From CAZVCJ01 sp964625745 (GTDB lineage Bacteria; Chloroflexota; Anaerolineae; VGOG01): DNA of 6,177 nucleotides. Of the stretch, positions 1 to 5,080 are shown one piece after another; the first letter of the stretch is position 1; the number at the start of each line of letters is the position of its first letter. The notes beneath the pieces were generated by a model. That model was given only the letters and a program-made list of their open reading frames with translations, was not told where the DNA came from and searched no databases. The stretch lies in NCBI GenBank assembly GCA_964625745.1, contig CAZVCJ010000217.1, positions 1 through 6,177 of the forward strand, given 5' to 3'. The position numbers and the translations under genes were made by a program.

Positions 1-2175
1 TTGGTCATCGTCGAATCGCCAGCCAAGGCCCGTACCGTCGGCAGGTTCTTGGGCGATTCCTATCGGGTCAGGGCCTCCATCGGCCACGTGCGGGATCTAC
101 TCAGGTCCCGACTCAGCGTGGACGTGGAGAACGACTTCGAGCCCAGGTACCGTGTGCCAAACGAGAAGAAGGATGTGGTCAAGGAACTGCAGGAGGAGGT
201 CAATAGGGCCAGCGAGGTGTATCTGGCTACCGACCCCGACCGTGAGGGGGAAGCTATCGCCTGGCACCTCATGAAGGCGGCCAGAATCACCAAAGAGCAG
301 GCCCGACGGGTGGTCTTCCACGAGATCACTCATGATGCCATTGATGCAGCTTTCTCTCACCCCAGCGATATAGACATGCAACTGGTCAACGCCCAACAGG
401 CTCGGCGCATTCTGGACCGCCTGGTGGGCTACAAAATCAGTCCGCTGCTCTGGGACAGGGTGCGCAACCGCGCCACGGCCGGGCGCGTGCAATCGGTGGC
501 CCTGCGCCTCGTCGTCGAGCGTGAACGAGAGATCGAGGCCTTTGTGCCGGTGGAATACTGGTCTATTGACGCAGAGCTGGCCAAACGGGAGGAAAAGCGC
601 CGCAGTTTCACCGCCAAGCTGCACCGCATTCGTGGCGAGGAGGTGGATCTCAAGAACGAAAAAGATACCCAGAAGATTGTAGATGATCTGGAGGGGGCAA
701 CCTATGTCATAACCAGGGTGCACAAGAGCCTGCGGCGGCGAAACCCCTCGCCTCCCTACACCACCAGCACCATGCAGCAGGAGGCATCCCGGCGGCTGGG
801 CTTCACCGCCAAACGCACCATGGCGGTTGCCCAGCAGCTTTACCAGGGGGCGGAGGTCGGCGATGAGGGCCTGGTGGGTCTCATTACTTACATGCGTACC
901 GATAGCGTCAACGTGGCTGAGGCTGCCCAGGAGGAAGCTCGTGCTTACATCGCTGAAAAGTATGGCGCTAAATACAGGCCGGCCAAACCTCGCCAGTACA
1001 AGACTAAAACCAAGGGCGCTCAGGAAGCCCACGAGGCTATCCGTCCTACATCGGTGCGCCGCGAGCCAAAGGCGATAAAAAAGTATCTCACGCGGGATCA
1101 ATACCGCCTCTATGATCTCATCTGGAAGCGCTTCTTGGCCAGCCAGATGTCTTCGGCCACCCTGGACACCATTTCCGTAGATATAGTAGCAGATAGCAAA
1201 TTGCAGATAGCCGATAGCGAGCTAACGACAGTCCCTGGCGATCAGCTATCAGCCATAAGCCATGAGCCAGATTATCTCTTCCGAACGACGGGATCAAGCA
1301 TCCGCTTCATGGGTTTCCTTGTCATCTACGAGGAAGCCAGAGACGAGGATGAGGCTCCTGACGAAGGTGAGGGCAAGATTCTGCCGCCGCTCTCAGCAGG
1401 TGAGATTTTGGATCTCCTGCGGCTCCTGCCAGAGCAGCACTTCACCAAGCCGTCGCCGCGCTACAGCGAAGCCACCCTGGTCAGAACCCTGGAGGAGTAC
1501 GGCATCGGCCGGCCCAGCACCTACGCGTCCATCATCTCTATTATCCAAACGCGGGGTTACGTGGATCGCGAAGACCGACGCCTGACACCTACTGAGATAG
1601 GCTTCATCGTCAACGATATACTGGTGAAGCACTTCGCGGATTTCATAAACGTGGATTTCACCGCTCGTATGGAGGCGGACCTGGATCGCGTCGCCTCTGG
1701 TGAGCGGGAGTGGGTGCCTATGTTGCGGGAATTCTACGGCCCCTTCGAGAAAGCGATGAAACAGGCTGAGCTTACCATGGAAAAGGTAGACCTCGGCCCG
1801 CAAGAAACTGGCGAGATGTGTGAGAAGTGCGGCCATCCCATGGTGGTCAAGTTCGGCCGCTATGGCAAGTTCATTGCCTGCAGCAATTACCCGGAGTGTC
1901 GCAACACCAAGTCCTACCAGATCAAGGTCGGCGTGGTCTGCCCGGAGTGCGGCGGCGACCTGGTGGAGAAGCGAACGCGCAGGAAGCGGATATTCTATGG
2001 CTGCTCCAACTATCCTGAGTGCGAATTCGCCACCTGGAATCAACCTCTGCCTCAGCCCTGCCCCCATTGCGGTGGCCTCTTGACGGCTGTTGGCAAGGAA
2101 ATGGCCAAGTGTGTTCAGTGCGAAGAGGTGGTGGAATTGGCTCCACTGGAGAAGACGGAGGGGGAAGCAAACTGA
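1..2175 (+). CDS. topA: DNA topoisomerase I (type IA), 5' end cut by window edge
   Basis: This enzyme relaxes negatively supercoiled DNA by cutting one strand through a tyrosine-5'-phosphate link and passing the other strand. The visible 724 residues start at the Toprim motif VIVESPAKA (E5). The Mg-binding DPDREGE follows at 78-84, then NRATAGRVQSVALR, and the active site ITYMRTDS with Tyr297 and Arg299. EAHEAIRPT comes next. All key catalytic residues are present. The C-terminus has three C4 zinc ribbons: Cys607/610/627/633, Cys647/650/668/674 and Cys687/690/704/707. The TTG at position 1 is most likely the internal Leu of the usual N-terminal LVIVESPAKA, so the real start lies a few codons upstream. 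One oddity is a segment of about 28 residues (about 396-423) inserted between ISVDI and DYLFR, listed separately. The stop is TGA at 2173-2175. A DUF2877 gene follows after 26 nt. Identification is very secure. Confidence 0.98.
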   Translation: MVIVESPAKARTVGRFLGDSYRVRASIGHVRDLLRSRLSVDVENDFEPRYRVPNEKKDVVKELQEEVNRASEVYLATDPDREGEAIAWHLMKAARITKEQARRVVFHEITHDAIDAAFSHPSDIDMQLVNAQQARRILDRLVGYKISPLLWDRVRNRATAGRVQSVALRLVVEREREIEAFVPVEYWSIDAELAKREEKRRSFTAKLHRIRGEEVDLKNEKDTQKIVDDLEGATYVITRVHKSLRRRNPSPPYTTSTMQQEASRRLGFTAKRTMAVAQQLYQGAEVGDEGLVGLITYMRTDSVNVAEAAQEEARAYIAEKYGAKYRPAKPRQYKTKTKGAQEAHEAIRPTSVRREPKAIKKYLTRDQYRLYDLIWKRFLASQMSSATLDTISVDIVADSKLQIADSELTTVPGDQLSAISHEPDYLFRTTGSSIRFMGFLVIYEEARDEDEAPDEGEGKILPPLSAGEILDLLRLLPEQHFTKPSPRYSEATLVRTLEEYGIGRPSTYASIISIIQTRGYVDREDRRLTPTEIGFIVNDILVKHFADFINVDFTARMEADLDRVASGEREWVPMLREFYGPFEKAMKQAELTMEKVDLGPQETGEMCEKCGHPMVVKFGRYGKFIACSNYPECRNTKSYQIKVGVVCPECGGDLVEKRTRRKRIFYGCSNYPECEFATWNQPLPQPCPHCGGLLTAVGKEMAKCVQCEEVVELAPLEKTEGEAN
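1186..1269 (+). repeat. In-frame palindromic repeat element inside topA
   Basis: This stretch has no counterpart in TopA proteins I know, where the strand ending near ISVDI runs straight into the segment seen here as DYLFRTTGSS. It contains an imperfect inverted repeat. The left arm GCAGATAGCCGATAGC at 1203-1218 pairs with GCGATCAGCTATCAGC at 1238-1253 (13 of 16 positions), and the match extends to 23-nt arms at 1196-1218 and 1238-1260 (17 of 23). A 19-nt loop separates the arms. GCAGATAG also occurs as a direct repeat at 1189-1196 and 1203-1210. The segment is about half GC, lower than its surroundings, and is rich in ATA, CTA and AGC codons. It adds residues reading VADSKLQIADSE through LSAISHEP without breaking the frame. 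The exact ends are estimated from where TopA similarity stops and resumes. That it is a mobile repeat is inference. Confidence 0.7.
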
Positions 2176-2201
2176 GGGCCTCGCGAAGGGTAGCGGCAGT
2201 G

Positions 2202-3152
2202 ATGAAAAACCAGCGTGTGAAAGCGCTGTCAATCGGCCGACCGGTTTTCGACGTGATGAAGAGAGAGCACCAGGCAGGCCGGGTGCTTGCCAGCTATCAC
2301 CGTGCCTGCAACCTGGTGACCACCGAGGGGGAGATAATCGCTCTGGTTGGCCCGGCCGTCGGCAATGGCCCTTTGAACATTGTGATTGAGGACATCAGAG
2401 TTCTCGAGTGGGTGAGGCCTGGGTTGCCCACAGTCTTTTCCGATGATCAGCTCGTTTTGGATGATTCCCTGGTTGTCTCGCTGGACGGGGCCCAGTTATG
2501 GGGACCCGAGGTGAATTGGGGATGTTTGCCAACTCAGCGGAGAAGGTTGGAAGACAACTTGGCCGCGTTGTGCAGTCGGCTATCCCAGAACGACGTTGCG
2601 GATGGGCTGCTTGGGCTAGTTTTGAATGAAGAGAAAGAGCCCGGAGCGCGGGCGGATGGAACTTGCTCGCCACACGATCGGGCCTTCTTGGCGATGGCCC
2701 GGATGGGGATCAAAGGGCTGATGCAAGCGCTGCAAGATGGCGACCGGTCGAGCATCGGTGGAAGCGCGGCGCTGCTGGCCGGCCTGGGGCCGGGCCTGAC
2801 GCCGGCGGGCGATGATTACCTGGTGGGGCTTATGGCCGGGCTGCGGGTCTGGCCTGGCCTGTGCCAGGTATCGTCCGAGGAGGCCTGCCGGATCATACTC
2901 GGGGCGGCGGAGGGCAGGACCACTCTCCTCAGCAGGGCCTTCCTGCGTAGCGCCAAAGAGGGTCTGTTCGGGGAAAACTGGCACGAGTTACTGGCAGAGT
3001 TAGCAGGGGGAGAAGCCATAAGAATACGGCGGGCAGTCAGACGCATCCTTTCCACAGGGGCCACATCGGGGGCCGATGCCCTGGCCGGTTTCCTGAGCCT
3101 GTATCTCTGGCAACAGCGATTGGCTAGCCGAAAAGCGCAAAAGGTGCTATGA
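2202..3152 (+). CDS. DUF2877 / AllH-family protein
   Basis: The 316-residue product has the hallmarks of the DUF2877 family. It has the glycine-rich motif GLGPGLTPAGDDYLVG at 194-209 with paired Asp204/Asp205, then RTTLLSRAFLRSA, then STGATSGADALAG near 284-296. The E. coli relative AllH (YlbF) is reported to be a subunit of oxamate carbamoyltransferase in anaerobic allantoin breakdown. The partners AllF (FdrA) and AllG (YlbE) are not in this window, so the reaction here is unknown. No signal peptide or membrane segment is evident, so it is probably cytoplasmic. I chose ATG 2202 because an AAGGG (2186-2190) lies 11 nt upstream. A GTG at 2199 sits at a better 8-nt spacing and is a close alternative. 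The frame is open back to 2019, but that part overlaps topA and shows no family similarity. The TGA stop overlaps a downstream ATG (ATGA, 3149-3152), although the next gene probably starts later. Family assignment is firm and function is open. Confidence 0.88.
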   Translation: MKNQRVKALSIGRPVFDVMKREHQAGRVLASYHRACNLVTTEGEIIALVGPAVGNGPLNIVIEDIRVLEWVRPGLPTVFSDDQLVLDDSLVVSLDGAQLWGPEVNWGCLPTQRRRLEDNLAALCSRLSQNDVADGLLGLVLNEEKEPGARADGTCSPHDRAFLAMARMGIKGLMQALQDGDRSSIGGSAALLAGLGPGLTPAGDDYLVGLMAGLRVWPGLCQVSSEEACRIILGAAEGRTTLLSRAFLRSAKEGLFGENWHELLAELAGGEAIRIRRAVRRILSTGATSGADALAGFLSLYLWQQRLASRKAQKVL

Positions 3153-3174
3153 CCCCCAATAGGGCCCAGGCCAG

Positions 3175-3199
3175 GGTTGGGTTGGGCAGAACCCGAACC
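3175..3199 (+). other. Small stem-loop in the leader of the HEAT-protein gene
   Basis: GGTTGGGTT (3175-3183) can pair with AACCCGAACC (3190-3199) through nine pairs with one bulged base and a 6-nt loop, GGGCAG. It lies between the stop of the DUF2877 gene and the Shine-Dalgarno sequence at 3205. There is no T-tract after it, so it is not a standard intrinsic terminator. It could stabilise or process the mRNA, or be chance in GC-rich sequence. Confidence 0.3.
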
Positions 3200-3204
3200 A
3201 GCAT

Positions 3205-3211
3205 GGGGAGG
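3205..3211 (+). promoter_or_regulatory. Shine-Dalgarno sequence setting the HEAT-protein start
   Basis: GGGGAGG stands 9 nt before ATG 3221. It is the strongest ribosome binding site in the window and favours that start over the in-frame ATG at 3149, which overlaps the preceding stop codon, and over the ATG at 3203, which lies partly within the site itself. Confidence 0.75.
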
Positions 3212-3220
3212 CGAAGAACC

Positions 3221-4117
3221 ATGGGGAAGAATAGAGACCAACTGAGCAAAGAGGAGAGAACTCAGTTACTGGGCCGCATTGTTGAGGGCGAGGACTATTT
3301 CACCGACTACTTGCCCGTGCTAAAGGATTTCCTGGACGATGAGGAGGCCGAGGTTCGCAAGCTGGCCATTACCGGCCTGTGGGATTACCCCACGCCGGAG
3401 ATGATCGAAGTGCTCCTCGACAAGGCCGAAAACGATCCCGACGAAGGAGTCCGCTGCCGGGCCATCGTCACGCTGGGACGCTACATCCTCGAAGGCATGA
3501 TGGCCAACTACGACTTCGACTGGGGACCGATGACAGAGATCGTGCGCGAGGACGAGCTGCCCAAAGAGGACTTCCTGCGGGTGAAAAGGTTCCTCCTGGG
3601 CCTCCATAGGAATCCAGAAAAAACCCTGGACGAGCGCCGCTTCGCCGTCGAAGCTCTGAGCTTTCTAGCCAGTCCGGAGGTCTCCAAGATCATCGAAGAG
3701 GCTTATGCCCATCCCGACAAGAAGATGAAGATGAGCGCCATTTTCGCCATGGGCCGCAACGGCAGCGTCCATTGGCATGATGCCATTCTAGATGAACTGC
3801 ACAGCCCGGTGAGAGAATTACAACTCGAGGCCATCAGGGCGGCGGGGGAAGCCGGCTTCGACGAGGCTGGCAAGCACCTGTGGCGGCTGACCTACTCCGA
3901 CGATCGGGACGTGAAGCTGGAAGCTATCTGGTCTCTGGGGCAGACCGGTTGGGAGGAAGCCTTCGACCGCCTGGATGACCTGGCCTTCTTCAGCGAGGAT
4001 GAGGAAATCCAAAACACGGCAGAGCTTGCTTTGGAGGATTGGTACCTGTACGGTGGGCAACTGGAAGACTTCTACGACGAAGACGATGGGGAAGAATTCG
4101 ACGAGGACGAGGATTGA
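3221..4117 (+). CDS. Acidic HEAT-repeat protein
   Basis: From ATG 3221 the product has 298 residues and is built of about seven HEAT-like helical pairs. Repeat units show the pattern D-x2-V-R-x2-A-x2-A-L-G. Examples are EEAEVRKLAITGLWDY (41-56), EGVRCRAIVTLGRY (75-88), RRFAVEALSFLA (139-150), KMSAIFAMGRNG (170-181), RELQLEAIRAAGEAG (198-212) and RDVKLEAIWSLGQTG (229-243). HEAT/PBS-lyase-like solenoids usually act as scaffolds for protein-protein contacts. No catalytic motif, signal peptide or membrane segment is seen, so it is probably a cytoplasmic adaptor with unknown partner. The C-terminus is a strongly acidic tail (residues 283-298, nearly all Asp/Glu). It is encoded by DNA that also encodes the end of mutM on the other strand. 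The gene follows the DUF2877 gene in the same direction and could be co-transcribed. An upstream in-frame ATG at 3149 would add 24 basic residues without HEAT similarity; the Shine-Dalgarno position argues against it. Confidence 0.85.
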   Translation: MGKNRDQLSKEERTQLLGRIVEGEDYFTDYLPVLKDFLDDEEAEVRKLAITGLWDYPTPEMIEVLLDKAENDPDEGVRCRAIVTLGRYILEGMMANYDFDWGPMTEIVREDELPKEDFLRVKRFLLGLHRNPEKTLDERRFAVEALSFLASPEVSKIIEEAYAHPDKKMKMSAIFAMGRNGSVHWHDAILDELHSPVRELQLEAIRAAGEAGFDEAGKHLWRLTYSDDRDVKLEAIWSLGQTGWEEAFDRLDDLAFFSEDEEIQNTAELALEDWYLYGGQLEDFYDEDDGEEFDEDED

Positions 4118-4935
4118 TGAGATGCCTGACAACGGGGGCAGAAGTAAGTCCCCCGCCCGCCTACCTTGACTTTCTCGATGGGCGTCGCGCAGACGAAACA
4201 GGGCTTTCCCTTGCGCCCTTTGACCTGGAAGCTCTCCTGATAGGATCCCTCGCTACCGTCCAGGTGCACGAAGGCCATCTCCGACGAACCGCCCATCTCC
4301 AACCCCCGCTGTAGCTCCGCCACGATGCTGACGTGCAATCGCTCCACTTCATCCCCACTCAGCTCCGAAGCGCGGCGCTGGGGATGCAGCCTCGCTCGGA
4401 AGAGGATCTCGTCGGTGTAGACGTTGCCCAGGCCAGCGATGGCGGTCTGATCCATCAGGGCCGTTTTGATCATTCCTCGCTTCCTGGCCAGAATTCTCCG
4501 CAAGAGATCAACGGTGAAGCCCTCATCCAGGGGATCAGTGCCCAGCCTGGCTACGGGCGGCCAGTCGTCCACCTCGGCTGTGGGCAACAGGTGGACGTAT
4601 TTGAGCCTCAACTGGCCCAGGGTCAGGACATCGTCGGCGAACCTAAGCTCCAGGCAAACGTCGCGGGGCTGGCCGGTGAAGGGTGGGCAGAGGAGTAGTT
4701 GGCCCACCATCATCAGGTGGATGATCAGCGAGTGGCCGCCCTCGAAATCGAGCACCAGCATTTTGCCCCGCCGCCGCACCCCTGCGATAACTCGATCCTC
4801 CACGGCTTCCTTGAACTGAGCGACCAGAGATTGGCCCTCTGACTCTTCGAGGATAGCAGCCTCTCTCACCCTCCGTCCGATGACCGCTTGCCGCAGTTCC
4901 TCTCTCAATATTTCCACTTCAGGCAGTTCAGGCAT
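4072..4935 (-). CDS. mutM: Fpg/Nei-family DNA glycosylase (formamidopyrimidine-DNA glycosylase)
   Basis: This base-excision repair enzyme removes oxidised bases and cuts the abasic site by beta/delta elimination. The 287-residue product starts MPELPEVE with the catalytic Pro2 and Glu3, and has Lys58 in RRRGKML. The H2TH region includes LGTDPLDEGF (131-140) and GLGNVYTDEILF (168-179) with Asn171. The C-terminal zinc finger has Cys246/249/266/269 and the DNA-contacting Arg261. Two things are unusual. The usual DPRRFG finger reads QLRLKY (108-113), so the Phe wedge is absent. After the zinc finger a tail of about 17 residues, mostly serine, is added. That tail is encoded within a 46-nt overlap with the convergent HEAT gene. 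The start is supported by AAGAGG (plus-strand 4944-4949), 8 nt before ATG. The gene lies downstream of a radical SAM gene in the same direction, with a palindromic repeat between them. Family membership is secure. Substrate range (8-oxoG versus other lesions) is less so, given the altered finger. Confidence 0.95.
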   Translation of the reverse strand: MPELPEVEILREELRQAVIGRRVREAAILEESEGQSLVAQFKEAVEDRVIAGVRRRGKMLVLDFEGGHSLIIHLMMVGQLLLCPPFTGQPRDVCLELRFADDVLTLGQLRLKYVHLLPTAEVDDWPPVARLGTDPLDEGFTVDLLRRILARKRGMIKTALMDQTAIAGLGNVYTDEILFRARLHPQRRASELSGDEVERLHVSIVAELQRGLEMGGSSEMAFVHLDGSEGSYQESFQVKGRKGKPCFVCATPIEKVKVGGRGTYFCPRCQASHQSSSSSNSSPSSSS

Positions 4936-4983
4936 TCTCTCAGCCTCTTCACCCGCGTTGTGCGCGAGGATGTTGTTGGGAGT

Positions 4984-5060
4984 GTGTCATTGTGAGCTTC
5001 GCGAAGCAATCTCCTGCCAGCGTGGGGATTGCTTCGTCGCTTCGCTTCTCGCAATGACAC
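4984..5060. repeat. MITE-like palindromic repeat between mutM and the radical SAM gene
   Basis: A 77-nt imperfect palindrome fills half of the 145-nt gap between the two minus-strand genes. The left arm is 4984-5014 and the right arm 5024-5060, with a 9-nt spacer. The outer 13 nt (GTGTCATTGTGAG against GTGTCATTGCGAG) match at 12 positions, and the inner 12 nt (GAAGCAATCTCC against GAAGCAATCCCC) at 11. The middle is asymmetric: 6 nt on the left and 12 on the right. The left arm contains the perfect 12-nt palindrome GCTTCGCGAAGC (4996-5007). The wording resembles the widespread GTCATTGCGAG...GAAGCAATC repeats I know from several bacterial phyla. No transposase and no clear target duplication are seen. 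In either strand's RNA it would fold into a long hairpin, which might affect read-through or stability between the genes. The remaining intergenic bases (4936-4983 and 5061-5080) show nothing beyond the mutM ribosome binding site. Confidence 0.85.
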
Positions 5061-5080
5061 CCATGAGGGTCTGGCTGCCG

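Noticed and set aside
1..3. TTG at position 1 as the true topA start
   Set aside because: Type IA enzymes have a few residues before VIVESPAKA and usually Leu at this place, so the codon is more likely internal.
97..1101. Long minus-strand frame of 334 codons opposite topA
   Set aside because: It lies wholly within a confidently identified topA, has no recognisable family features, and is explained by codon bias in GC-rich sequence.
2019..2201. N-terminal extension of the DUF2877 frame
   Set aside because: It overlaps topA zinc-ribbon codons by 157 nt and its residues do not resemble the family; a ribosome binding site lies just before 2199/2202.
1393..2232. Minus-strand frame of 279 codons opposite the 3' half of topA
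   Set aside because: It is antisense to conserved TopA residues and zinc ribbons, with no domain and no ribosome binding site of note.
3149..3220. ATGA-coupled upstream start of the HEAT-protein gene
   Set aside because: The added residues are basic and unlike the protein, and GGGGAGG at 3205-3211 points to ATG 3221. Translational coupling at 3149 cannot be fully excluded.
4333..4698. Plus-strand frame of 121 codons opposite mutM
   Set aside because: It is antisense to conserved glycosylase residues and has no recognisable features.
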